The notes: generated from the letters alone by a model not told the origin. A stretch of DNA of 8,997 nt from Lachnospiraceae bacterium UBA1718 (GCA_002317245.1 DCIU01000116.1:1-8997); one strand, 5' to 3'; shown: positions 1 to 6,277, counted from the stretch's first letter. Numbers and translations: made by a program.

Positions 1-416
1 CGGCGCTTCTTCTTATACTCAGCAGCATCCTCTATTACAGACTTGACCTCTCGGACCTTATCCTTTGTTTTTACAATGGTCTCGGCCTTACTAATAATAT
101 TGATATCTGATGTGTCAATATTAGTGCTGTTTCTAATGTCAATTATTAGCTTATCTTCTGTAATCTGATCACCGCTATCAGCAGAGTTCTCTTTTACACT
201 ATCCTTAATCTCCTGGTCAATTTTACTGGTATCAATTTCCTGAAGCGACAGACTTTCTTCACTATTCAGAATCTTCCGGAGGGCATCCGTAGCTTCCTCT
301 TTAGTCTGCAATAGCTCTGGGCTTGGAGACTCCTTAGCTTCCGAATAGTTTTTCTCCTCGGTCTTATATAATGTCTGCTGTTCAATTATTTCCTTATTCT
401 TTGATTTAAAGTCCAT
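1..416 (-). CDS. Partial hypothetical protein, highly charged and probably disordered (N-terminal 138 residues)
   Basis: An uninterrupted reading frame runs from an ATG at 416-414 to the window edge, 138 codons with no stop, so the C-terminus is missing. The start is supported by AGGAGAG at 430-424. The visible protein begins MDFKSKNKEIIEQQ and is dominated by Lys, Glu, Asp, Ser, Ile and Thr. It has one Gly, one Phe, three Tyr and no Cys, Trp or His, which argues for a disordered or coiled region rather than a folded enzyme. There is no signal peptide or membrane segment in the part seen. By hand count the stretch is about 39% G+C, lower than sample lines I counted in the core genes (45-60%). 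It starts about 30 nt beyond a strong terminator hairpin, so it probably has its own promoter or depends on read-through. I do not recognise a family and assign no function. Confidence 0.72.
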   Translation of the reverse strand, partial: MDFKSKNKEIIEQQTLYKTEEKNYSEAKESPSPELLQTKEEATDALRKILNSEESLSLQEIDTSKIDQEIKDSVKENSADSGDQITEDKLIIDIRNSTNIDTSDINIISKAETIVKTKDKVREVKSVIEDAAEYKKKR

Positions 417-421
417 ATTCT

Positions 422-430
422 GTCTCTCCT
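422..430 (-). promoter_or_regulatory. Ribosome binding site of the edge gene
   Basis: Minus-strand AGGAGAGAC lies just upstream of the ATG at 416, a good Shine-Dalgarno spacing, and fixes the start of the partial charged protein. The same nine bases can pair, with two G-U wobbles, with GTCTCTTTT at 457-449 in the neighbouring hairpin. Confidence 0.7.
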
Positions 431-444
431 TTAAGCATCTTATT

Positions 445-478
445 AAAGAAAAGAGACTTCGCAAATGAAGTCTCTTTT
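445..478 (-). terminator. Intrinsic terminator following the EAL-domain remnant, possibly bidirectional
   Basis: A perfect 12-bp stem (AAAAGAGACTTC at 449-460 against GAAGTCTCTTTT at 467-478) closes a 6-nt loop. Read on the minus strand it sits 7 nt after the stop codon of the EAL fragment and is followed by TTTTCTTT. On the plus strand it is also followed by TTTTTGTTTT, so it could stop transcription from either side. Its position suggests it was the native terminator of the now-decayed EAL gene and currently also ends the UPF0303 transcript. Confidence 0.82.
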
Positions 479-485
479 TGTTTTC

Positions 486-617
486 TTACATTGGTCTTCC
501 CAGGTAGTAGCCCTGGAACAAGTCAGCTCCTGCACTCATAAGGTAATCATATTCTTCCTTGGTCTCAATACCTTCGGCCAATACAGCTATATTTTAACCT
601 AACGCGTATGATTTCGT
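486..617 (-). pseudogene. Decayed C-terminal fragment of an EAL-domain cyclic-di-GMP phosphodiesterase
   Basis: On the minus strand, 35 codons ending in TAA at 488-486 read NIAVLAEGIETKEEY, then DYLMSAGADL, then FQGYYLGRPM. This matches the conserved end of EAL domains: the AEGxET motif, a Leu-x5-Gly spacing, and the closing QGYxxxRPM. The frame continues upstream with YALG before NIAV, as expected for the family, but a TAA stop at 596-594 interrupts it and a TAG follows at 620-618. No start codon with a ribosome site precedes the fragment, and the EAL, DDFG and other upstream catalytic motifs are absent. EAL proteins hydrolyse cyclic di-GMP, and this piece cannot. Its end lies only 15 nt after the UPF0303 stop, so the rest of the gene was probably deleted. 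The identification rests on motif recognition by eye and is fairly secure. Confidence 0.83.
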
Positions 618-632
618 CTATACCTAAAATTA

Positions 633-1115
633 TTACTCATTCTTCCCCAGGAATATTCTCACGCCCTCGATGGCAAGTGCGTGGTCCTTGCTCTGCTCTA
701 AGCCAGATACTGCGACAGTACCGATTACGCCAGTACCTTCGACATTGATTGGGAAGCAGCCGCCGTGAGCAGCATAGTTCTCTGTGGTAAGCTCGTACAT
801 CTGCTCGAAGGTCCTGCCAGCTTCCTTAGTCTCAAGGTTGATTCTGTATGAGCTCTTCTGAGTACGTGTCACCAGGTTATACTTCCTCTCCAGCCACTTA
901 TCGTTATCAGGAGCTGTTCCCTCAAGGGCTACATGATATACAATCTGAGTATTTTTCCTGATCTCAACTGTGACTGCCAGGCCTCTCTCCTTAGCCAGTC
1001 CCACGATAATATTGCCAAGCTCATAAGCGTCATCATTGGAGAACTTGCTGAAGGTAAGCTCCTTCTCCTGCTCTATCACTTCTTCAATCAACTTGCTGTA
1101 ATTAACTTCTGCCAT
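633..1115 (-). CDS. UPF0303 family protein (heme-degrading-domain / GlcG-HbpS-like fold)
   Basis: This 160-residue protein is full length for UPF0303 (DUF336-like, related to yeast YBR137W). Family landmarks are visible: an N-terminal helix, the alternating segment GLAVTVEIRKN at about 45-55, an aromatic and charged central stretch (DKWLERKYN), the signature HGGCFPI at 117-123, and VSGLEQSKDH at 136-145. Proteins of this fold are single alpha-beta domains that form oligomers. Some relatives bind heme or cobalamin-type ligands, but no reaction is established for this subfamily, so function is left open. The ATG at 1115 is preceded by AGGAGG at 1126-1121 with 5 nt spacing. It is separated from cinA by a terminator, so it is its own transcription unit, although I find no convincing promoter. 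It has no signal peptide, so it is probably cytosolic. Confidence 0.85.
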   Translation of the reverse strand: MAEVNYSKLIEEVIEQEKELTFSKFSNDDAYELGNIIVGLAKERGLAVTVEIRKNTQIVYHVALEGTAPDNDKWLERKYNLVTRTQKSSYRINLETKEAGRTFEQMYELTTENYAAHGGCFPINVEGTGVIGTVAVSGLEQSKDHALAIEGVRIFLGKNE

Positions 1116-1120
1116 TGTGT

Positions 1121-1126
1121 CCTCCT
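1121..1126 (-). promoter_or_regulatory. Strong ribosome binding site of the UPF0303 gene
   Basis: A perfect AGGAGG stands 5 nt before the ATG at 1115. Its first A is the last-but-one base of a TAG codon ending a 14-codon upstream reading frame (1169-1125), so ribosomes finishing that frame would stop on top of this site. Confidence 0.8.
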
Positions 1127-1184
1127 AATTAATGAATTCCTTAATATAATCAACTGTAATCTTCTTCATATCTATTGTCTCTGT

Positions 1185-1219
1185 GAAAAATGAGCCCTTA
1201 ACCCGCGGTTAAGAGCTCA
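1185..1219 (-). terminator. Intrinsic terminator at the end of the yicC-cinA operon
   Basis: A 29-nt near-palindrome at 1191-1219 (arms of 13 bases with one mismatch, 3-nt loop, GC-rich CCGCGG centre) begins 4 nt after the cinA stop codon. On the minus strand it is followed directly by TTTTTC at 1190-1185. There is no T-tract on the other side, so it works for the minus strand only. Confidence 0.88.
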
Positions 1220-1223
1220 TAAA

Positions 1224-2483
1224 TTATCTGAATGTTTTCTCGCTGTAGTATTCGAGGATGCACTCACGCATGAGGTTGAGGGCCGATACTACGGTGTTCT
1301 CGCGAATCTTCTGGCGGTTGCCTGTGAAGTGGCATTCCTTAACGGTCACCTTGCCGCATACCTGGCAGGCAATGTATACAAGTCCTACTGGCTTGTCCTC
1401 AGTGCCGCCGTCTGGACCAGCAATACCTGTTGTAGCGATTACTACATCAGCCTTATTGACTGCGCTTAAGCCCTTAGCCATCTCTGTAGCTGTCTGGCTG
1501 CTTACTGCGCCGTACTTGTCGAGGGTTGTCTTCTTAACGCCGACGAACTTCCTCTTAGCCTTATTAGAATATGTAACCACGCCTGACTTGAAGGCATCAG
1601 ATACGCCTGGTACATTGATAAGTCTGCTGGCAACCATACCACCTGTGCAAGACTCTACTGTACCTACTGTGAGGTCGTTGGCTATAAGAAGGTCAACAAC
1701 TGCCTTCTCGAGAGTCACATCATCATCTGTTGTGTAGATGTAATTACCGAAGATCTCCTTAAGCTCCTTAACCATTGGCTTGGCAAGCTTCTTGGCTGTG
1801 GCTATGTCCTCAGCCTTGGCAGATACACGGATGTGCACCTCGCCTGTCTTGGCATAGGTTGCAATTGTTGGATTAGTCTGCTTATCAATAAGGTCAGCAA
1901 TCATTGTTGCTGCTCTGCTCTCGCCGATACCACAGATCTTAACTGTCTTGGAGAATATAGCACTTGGCATCTTCTCAGTAAGGTAAGGTACTACGGACTC
2001 CTCGAACATAAGCTTGAGTTCTTCTGGTGGTCCAGGAAGGAGGATAATGCTCTTCTCGCCTGTCTTAATGGCGCAGCCTGGTGCTGTTCCATTGTGGTTA
2101 GGGAAGATTACACTTCCTACAGGCATCATGGCCTGCTTCCAGTTGTTATTAGTTGGCTCCTTGCCAATCTTAACGAAGTAATCAGCAATAGCTGCCTTAC
2201 TCTCTTCGTCCATATAGAGGTTGAGGCCTGCAACCTTGGCAGCTACCTCCTTAGTCAGATCATCTGGTGTTGGACCAAGTCCACCTGACAGAATCACGAC
2301 ATCAGATCTGTCCAGGGCCATCTTAAGTGTGGCGCTGAGTCTCTCTTCATTGTCTCCGACTACATCCTGGTAATAGCAGTTGAGACCAAGTCTCACACAC
2401 TGCTCTGCTAGATATGCAGCATTAGTATTAATAATATTACCCATCAGAATCTCAGTTCCGACAGAAATAAGTTCTACTACCAT
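1224..2483 (-). CDS. cinA: CinA: competence/damage-inducible protein, NMN amidohydrolase-type
   Basis: The product is 419 residues, the usual length for two-domain CinA. Residues 1 to about 170 form the molybdopterin-binding (MoaB/MogA-like) domain, with ISVGTEILMG at 6-15, GGLGPTPDD at 67-75, HNGTAPG at 130-136 and LLPGPPEEL at 148-156. The C-terminal domain is of the PncC type, with ESCTGG at 277-282, VVTYSNKAK around 302-310 and TTGIAGPDGG around 351-360. Ser278, Tyr305 and Lys310 correspond to the Ser-Tyr-Lys set of E. coli PncC, which deamidates nicotinamide mononucleotide in pyridine nucleotide recycling. A TTG 12 nt upstream is in frame, but it overlaps the Shine-Dalgarno sequence GGAGGA (2493-2488), so ATG at 2483 is the real start. 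It is the last gene of the operon. In many Firmicutes recA follows cinA; here a terminator does. Confidence 0.95.
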   Translation of the reverse strand: MVVELISVGTEILMGNIINTNAAYLAEQCVRLGLNCYYQDVVGDNEERLSATLKMALDRSDVVILSGGLGPTPDDLTKEVAAKVAGLNLYMDEESKAAIADYFVKIGKEPTNNNWKQAMMPVGSVIFPNHNGTAPGCAIKTGEKSIILLPGPPEELKLMFEESVVPYLTEKMPSAIFSKTVKICGIGESRAATMIADLIDKQTNPTIATYAKTGEVHIRVSAKAEDIATAKKLAKPMVKELKEIFGNYIYTTDDDVTLEKAVVDLLIANDLTVGTVESCTGGMVASRLINVPGVSDAFKSGVVTYSNKAKRKFVGVKKTTLDKYGAVSSQTATEMAKGLSAVNKADVVIATTGIAGPDGGTEDKPVGLVYIACQVCGKVTVKECHFTGNRQKIRENTVVSALNLMRECILEYYSEKTFR

Positions 2484-2487
2484 GCTT

Positions 2488-2493
2488 TCCTCC
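2488..2493 (-). promoter_or_regulatory. Ribosome binding site that fixes the cinA start
   Basis: GGAGGA lies 4 nt before ATG 2483. It immediately follows the T-T of an in-frame TTG whose G is its first base, ruling that TTG out as the main start. Confidence 0.8.
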
Positions 2494-2514
2494 AACTATT
2501 TATTGTTTTTTCTA

Positions 2515-3060
2515 TTATTTATCTGCAATTACCTGTCTGTTCTTCCACACATAATCCACAAGGGAAATTACTGTCAGAATAACAGCCACGTACATTACGA
2601 TCATTGTAACAATTCGCATTGCTTCGCCAGGAATGGCTGCAAGCATAAGTATTACCATAACCATCTGTGATACAGTCTTGCACTTGCCCCACCAGCTGGC
2701 TGCAATTACAATGCCCGCGTCAGAAGCCACAAGTCTGAAACCACTAATGATGAATTCTCTTGCCAAAATGATGATAACTGCCCAGGCTGGCATTACGTCA
2801 GGCTTAATAGCTACCAGACAGATCATCGCTGAACTAACTAATACCTTGTCAGCAAGGGGATCCATGAACTTACCGAAGTTAGTTACAAGGTTATACTTTC
2901 TGGCAATCTTACCGTCTAGGAGATCAGTAAGAGATGCAACTACGAATATAATAAGTGCCACTATGCTGCTGGCGTCACCTAAGCAGTTAGTAAGCAGAAC
3001 AATTACAAATGGGATGATAAGAAAGATTCTTAACATCGTTAATTTATTAGGTAGATTCAT
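2515..3060 (-). CDS. pgsA: CDP-diacylglycerol--glycerol-3-phosphate 3-phosphatidyltransferase
   Basis: This 181-residue integral membrane protein catalyses the first step of phosphatidylglycerol synthesis, joining CDP-diacylglycerol and glycerol-3-phosphate. The complete CDP-alcohol phosphotransferase motif is present: Asp46, Asp49, Gly50, Ala53, Arg54, Gly63, Asp67 and Asp71. The early NKLTMLRIFLIIPFVI segment is typical of PgsA. I see several hydrophobic segments, near residues 10-25, 30-45, 75-100 (interrupted) and in the last 60 residues, consistent with about six transmembrane helices. The start is ATG 3060, behind GGAGGA at 3070-3065; a TTG 12 nt upstream overlaps that site and is rejected. 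It follows rimO by 15 nt and precedes cinA by 31 nt, as in many Clostridia. Confidence 0.95.
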   Translation of the reverse strand: MNLPNKLTMLRIFLIIPFVIVLLTNCLGDASSIVALIIFVVASLTDLLDGKIARKYNLVTNFGKFMDPLADKVLVSSAMICLVAIKPDVMPAWAVIIILAREFIISGFRLVASDAGIVIAASWWGKCKTVSQMVMVILMLAAIPGEAMRIVTMIVMYVAVILTVISLVDYVWKNRQVIADK

Positions 3061-3064
3061 TGGT

Positions 3065-3070
3065 TCCTCC
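3065..3070 (-). promoter_or_regulatory. Ribosome binding site that fixes the pgsA start
   Basis: GGAGGA stands 4 nt before ATG 3060. The layout (TTGGAGGAA, then a few bases, then ATG) is the same as at cinA, so the apparent upstream TTG start is part of the ribosome site in both genes. Confidence 0.8.
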
Positions 3071-3075
3071 AATAA

Positions 3076-4407
3076 TCAGTCCGAAATAATCTCTGTCGCT
3101 ACCAGGTCGTAGCACTTAGCTTCGGTCACTTTTACCATAATCAGATCCCCACTGACCAGGTCGCGGTCAGACTGAACGAATATATATCCATCCACCCCTG
3201 GAGCGTCCTTGTATGATCTGGTCACATAGACCTCATCCTCTGGCAGACGGCCTTCGATCATGACCTCAAGCTTACTTCCAACAAGGGCCTCATTGGCCTC
3301 GAATACTATCGTCTGCTGGAGCTTCATTATGCGATTGCGGCGAAGCCTCTTAATCCACTCAGGTACCTGATGAGGCATTGTAGCAGCTGGTGTCCCCTCC
3401 TCCGCAGAGTAAGTGAAGACGCCCAGTCTGTCGAAGCGACAGTCACGCACAAATCTCTCAAGTATCTTAATATCCCTGCCAGTCTCCCCTGGGAAACCTG
3501 TGATAAGTGTTGTTCTGATACAGATATCCGGAATCTCCCTGCGGAGCTTACCAATGATATCTCTGAGATCCTGCTCAGAAGTGTGTCTGCCCATTCGCTT
3601 AAGAATCCCATCAGAGGCATGCTGAATTGGCATGTCGATGTAATGACAGATCTTCTTCTCTTCCTTAATTACCTGGATGAGCTCGTCTGTAATCTCCTCT
3701 GGATAGCAATAGAGCAGTCTGATCCTCTCGATGCCCTCGATTGCGGCCAGCTCACGAAGAAGCGCTGGAAGCCTGTTCTCTCCGTAGATATCCCTGCCGT
3801 AGATTGTGGTCTCCTGAGCCACGATAATAAGCTCACGCACGCCACGACCCGCCAGGTCTGTAGCCTCCTTAACAAGAGTCTCCATTGGCACAGAACGGTA
3901 ACGTCCCCTGAGAGTCGGAATGATGCAGTAGGTACAGTGCTTGTCGCAACCCTCGGCAATCTTCATATATGCGTAGTGGGTAGCTGTTGTAAGCAGTCTC
4001 TTATGCCCGGCTATTGGAGCTTCAGCCAGATTGGCAAAAAGATTCTGCGACTTACCCTTCTCGTAAGCACTGATAGCATCTGCCACCTTGTCGAATGACT
4101 GTATTCCTAAGATCACATCGACCTCTGGAATCTCCTTCTGGATCTCTTCCTTATATCTCTGTCCAAGACAACCAGTGACTATGATAAGCTTAAGAATTCC
4201 ATTCTTCTTAAGCTCTGCCATCTCAAGGATAGTATTGATACTCTCCTGCTTGGCATCAGCTATGAAGGCACAGGAATTAATAACCACTGCCTCAGCTTCA
4301 TTCTCATCATAGACAATCTCATGGCCGTTCTCTGACAGAATGCCTAACATCATCTCAGAATCAACTGTATTTTTATCACATCCTAAAGATACAAAAAATA
4401 CTTTCAT
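3076..4407 (-). CDS. rimO: Ribosomal protein S12 (Asp) methylthiotransferase RimO
   Basis: This 443-residue radical-SAM methylthiotransferase is expected to add a methylthio group to the conserved aspartate of ribosomal protein S12. Three domains are visible. The UPF0004 N-terminal domain carries cluster cysteines Cys10 (SLGCDKN), Cys46 (NSCAFI) and Cys80 (VTGCLGQ). The radical-SAM core carries the CxxxCxxC motif at Cys154, Cys158 and Cys161 (CDKHCTYC). A C-terminal TRAM-type RNA-binding domain covers about the last 70 residues. The opening MKVFFVSLGCDKNTVDSE is characteristic of RimO rather than the related tRNA enzymes MiaB and MtaB. The ATG begins 2 nt after the rpoZ stop with only a weak purine-rich GAAGAA ahead of it, so translation is probably coupled to rpoZ. 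Apparent long plus-strand frames across this gene are shadows. Confidence 0.96.
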   Translation of the reverse strand: MKVFFVSLGCDKNTVDSEMMLGILSENGHEIVYDENEAEAVVINSCAFIADAKQESINTILEMAELKKNGILKLIIVTGCLGQRYKEEIQKEIPEVDVILGIQSFDKVADAISAYEKGKSQNLFANLAEAPIAGHKRLLTTATHYAYMKIAEGCDKHCTYCIIPTLRGRYRSVPMETLVKEATDLAGRGVRELIIVAQETTIYGRDIYGENRLPALLRELAAIEGIERIRLLYCYPEEITDELIQVIKEEKKICHYIDMPIQHASDGILKRMGRHTSEQDLRDIIGKLRREIPDICIRTTLITGFPGETGRDIKILERFVRDCRFDRLGVFTYSAEEGTPAATMPHQVPEWIKRLRRNRIMKLQQTIVFEANEALVGSKLEVMIEGRLPEDEVYVTRSYKDAPGVDGYIFVQSDRDLVSGDLIMVKVTEAKCYDLVATEIISD

Positions 4408-4409
4408 TA

Positions 4410-4673
4410 TTATTCTTCGATTGCTAAGATCTCTTCTTCTTCCTCGTCTTCGCCGATGATCTTAATCTCACCCTGATTAAGCTCTTCAACTGCAACTGAT
4501 AAAGGCTTCTTGCCATTCTCTGGTACAAGTGCCTCGTCACCATTAACAAGCTGTCTAGCTCTCTTAGCTGTAGCCATAACGATTGAGTAACGGCTGTTAA
4601 CTACTGGTGTCTCGCCCTGCTCAGCATCTGCATTAACGACCTTCATAAGGTCAGAGTATGATGGATGTAACAT
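4410..4673 (-). CDS. rpoZ: DNA-directed RNA polymerase subunit omega
   Basis: This 87-residue protein has the omega-subunit core NSRYSIVMATAKRARQL at 26-42 followed by VNGDEAL. The conserved tail segment KPLSVAVEELNQGEI at 56-70 is also present. Omega binds the beta-prime subunit and helps assemble RNA polymerase. The C-terminus is very acidic (GEDEEEEE at 74-81), a variable extension. The ATG at 4673 has AAGGAG upstream with about 7 nt spacing. It lies between gmk (64 nt upstream) and rimO (2 nt downstream); gmk-rpoZ is one of the most conserved pairs in Firmicutes. Confidence 0.95.
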   Translation of the reverse strand: MLHPSYSDLMKVVNADAEQGETPVVNSRYSIVMATAKRARQLVNGDEALVPENGKKPLSVAVEELNQGEIKIIGEDEEEEEILAIEE

Positions 4674-4715
4674 ATCTATTCTCCTTTATATTTTGTACTG
4701 TTTAATGTTCCTGCC

Positions 4716-4753
4716 AGCTGTCTACTGCTGTATTCTGCTAGCTGTTTACTACT
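4716..4753 (-). repeat. Imperfect 14-nt direct repeat, period 24, across the gmk stop codon
   Basis: On the plus strand AGCTGTCTACTGCT (4716-4729) and AGCTGTTTACTACT (4740-4753) match at 12 of 14 positions with a 24-nt period. One copy encodes the last gmk codons (VVNS), and the other lies just after its TAG stop in the same phase. This looks like a small local duplication in the gmk tail. Confidence 0.5.
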
Positions 4754-5364
4754 TCAAGCTCGCGCTTGATCTCTTCTATAAATTCAGCGTTTCTCTCAAC
4801 ACTGTATTTAGTATTCTGAATAATCTCATGTGTCTCGCGTACACATGTATCAAGGTCATCATTAACAAGTAAGTAATCATACTTATTAACAATATCAGCT
4901 TCTTCAATGGCTCTCTTCATACGACCGGCAATTACATCGTCAGTCTCTGTGCCACGTCCCTTAAGTCTTCTGTACAGTTCGTCCGCGCTTGGAGGAGTTA
5001 CAAAGAGGAGTAATGCGTCAGGCATCATCTTTTTTACCTGGAAAGCACCCATGTATTCGATCTCTAAGATAACGTCCCTACCTGCCTGCAGCTGTCTCTC
5101 TACATATTCTCTTGGAGTGCCGTAGTAGTTGCCCACGTACTCAGCATGCTCAAGCATCTTGCCATCGGCGATGTTCTGCTCGAACTGTTCGCGGCTGATG
5201 AAGAAGTAATGAACGCCATCCTCCTCGCCAGCTCTTGGATTCCTGGTAGTCATGGAAATGGACAGGGCATAGCTATCATATGTCTCCATAATCTTCTTAA
5301 CCAATGTACCCTTACCAGCTCCTGAGAAGCCGGAAATAACCGCTAGAACTCCACGTCTCTTCAT
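4738..5364 (-). CDS. gmk: Guanylate kinase
   Basis: This 208-residue enzyme phosphorylates GMP (and dGMP) to the diphosphate with ATP, in the cytosol. The P-loop is GFSGAGKGT at 12-20 with Lys18. The GMP-binding segment SMTTRNPRAGEEDGVHYF spans 37-54, and EHAEYVGNYYGTP is at 72-84. The usual LEI(D/E)xQGA motif appears as LEIEYMGA (100-107), with Met where Gln is common; the lid Arg residues (RRLKGRGTE) are present. The start ATG lies 9 nt after the yicC stop, and AAGGTGAT (5375-5368) overlaps that stop codon, giving tight coupling. In Bacillus and many relatives remA lies between yicC and gmk; it is absent here. Confidence 0.96.
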   Translation of the reverse strand: MKRRGVLAVISGFSGAGKGTLVKKIMETYDSYALSISMTTRNPRAGEEDGVHYFFISREQFEQNIADGKMLEHAEYVGNYYGTPREYVERQLQAGRDVILEIEYMGAFQVKKMMPDALLLFVTPPSADELYRRLKGRGTETDDVIAGRMKRAIEEADIVNKYDYLLVNDDLDTCVRETHEIIQNTKYSVERNAEFIEEIKRELEVVNS

Positions 5365-5367
5365 AGA

Positions 5368-5375
5368 ATCACCTT
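5368..5375 (-). promoter_or_regulatory. Ribosome binding site of gmk overlapping the yicC stop
   Basis: AAGGTGAT begins inside the yicC TAA (5376-5374) and lies 3 nt before ATG 5364. GGTGAT matches the 3' part of the full Shine-Dalgarno consensus, so the short spacing is acceptable. Confidence 0.6.
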
Positions 5376-6258
5376 ATTCAATGTTCTGAATCTGCTCTCT
5401 AACCTTCTCGATCTCAGTCTTAAGCTCGATACCTCTGTTGGATATCTCAAGGTCGTTGGCCTTGCTTAAGATTGTGTTGGCTTCTCTGTTCATCTCCTGG
5501 GCCATGAAATCAAGCTTCCTACCGATTCCGCCGCCGCCCTCAAGAGTAGCCTTAACTGTCTCTATATGACTGCGAAGTCTTACAAGCTCCTCGTCAACGC
5601 ATACCTTGTCGGCGAAGATTGTAACTTCTGTAAGGATTCTGCTCTCATCAATCTTGCTGTCTGACAGCATCTCCTTAACTCTGTCTGTAAGACCCTTCTT
5701 GTAAGCCTCAATAATCTGTGGGCTTCTCTCCTCAATGAAGTCAACCACTTCAAGCATTCCGTTAAGCTTGTCTATAAGGTCGCTTCTTAAGTTCTCGCCC
5801 TCCTTGATTCTGGTCTGTACGAAGCCTTCACATGCTCCTCTTACAGCCTTCTCAAGTAACTTCCAGATACCCTCTTCATCAATCTCAACATCATCAAGTG
5901 TGAAGATCTCTGGATATCTTGAGAGAGTCGATACTCTGATATCGTCATCGAGGCCGAACTGCTCGCCCATCTGACGAAGATACTTCAGATACTCTCCTGC
6001 CACCTCTGGATGGTAGCTTACATTAACACTGTTATCCGATGTGTCCTCATAAGTAATGAAGAGATCAACCTTACCTCTCTGCATATACTCCTTGAGAAGA
6101 TTACGTATTGATGCATCGAAGAAGTTAAGCTTCTTAGGCATCTTAATATTCACGTCAAGATATCTGTGATTAACCGACTTAATCTCGACAGTGATCTTGC
6201 GACATTCGTCGCTGACTTCGCATCTTCCGAAGCCTGTCATGCTCTTAATATTCTGCAT
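5374..6258 (-). CDS. yicC: YicC/YloC family endoribonuclease
   Basis: This 294-residue protein has the full family architecture. The N-terminal YicC domain starts with KSMTGFGR (5-12) and contains EIKSVNHRYLD (25-35). The C-terminal DUF1732 domain contains RKLDFMAQEMNREANTI (about 247-263) and ends in a charged helix. E. coli YicC is an RNA endonuclease linked to small-RNA turnover, and B. subtilis YloC is its orthologue; the same activity here is inferred from family membership. It is the first gene of the operon and has a recognisable promoter and leader. The ribosome site is a G-run (CGGGGGTTAT) before ATG 6258, weaker than those of its neighbours. A short run of four Gly precedes the C-terminal motif. 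Confidence 0.93.
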   Translation of the reverse strand: MQNIKSMTGFGRCEVSDECRKITVEIKSVNHRYLDVNIKMPKKLNFFDASIRNLLKEYMQRGKVDLFITYEDTSDNSVNVSYHPEVAGEYLKYLRQMGEQFGLDDDIRVSTLSRYPEIFTLDDVEIDEEGIWKLLEKAVRGACEGFVQTRIKEGENLRSDLIDKLNGMLEVVDFIEERSPQIIEAYKKGLTDRVKEMLSDSKIDESRILTEVTIFADKVCVDEELVRLRSHIETVKATLEGGGGIGRKLDFMAQEMNREANTILSKANDLEISNRGIELKTEIEKVREQIQNIE

Positions 6259-6277
6259 ATAACCCCCGTTCTAAATC

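Noticed and set aside
1127..1185. Promoter for the UPF0303 gene
   Set aside because: TTCACA and TATATT elements occur, but not together at 16-18 nt spacing; a promoter is expected here but cannot be pinned down.
933..1193. Plus-strand open frame of 86 codons opposite the UPF0303 gene
   Set aside because: It is mostly antisense to a conserved gene, crosses the cinA terminator and has no ribosome site.
2484..2495. TTG start adding four residues to CinA
   Set aside because: The TTG shares bases with the GGAGGA ribosome site, and the ATG at 2483 matches the normal CinA N-terminus.
3370..4098. Long plus-strand open frame (242 codons) opposite rimO
   Set aside because: It lies entirely antisense to a clearly conserved radical-SAM gene, has no ribosome site, and its predicted sequence has no domain-like pattern; it is a shadow frame.
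4674..4737. Possible internal promoter ahead of rpoZ
   Set aside because: The AT-rich TATAAA-like stretch has no -35 box at suitable spacing, so I would not call it.
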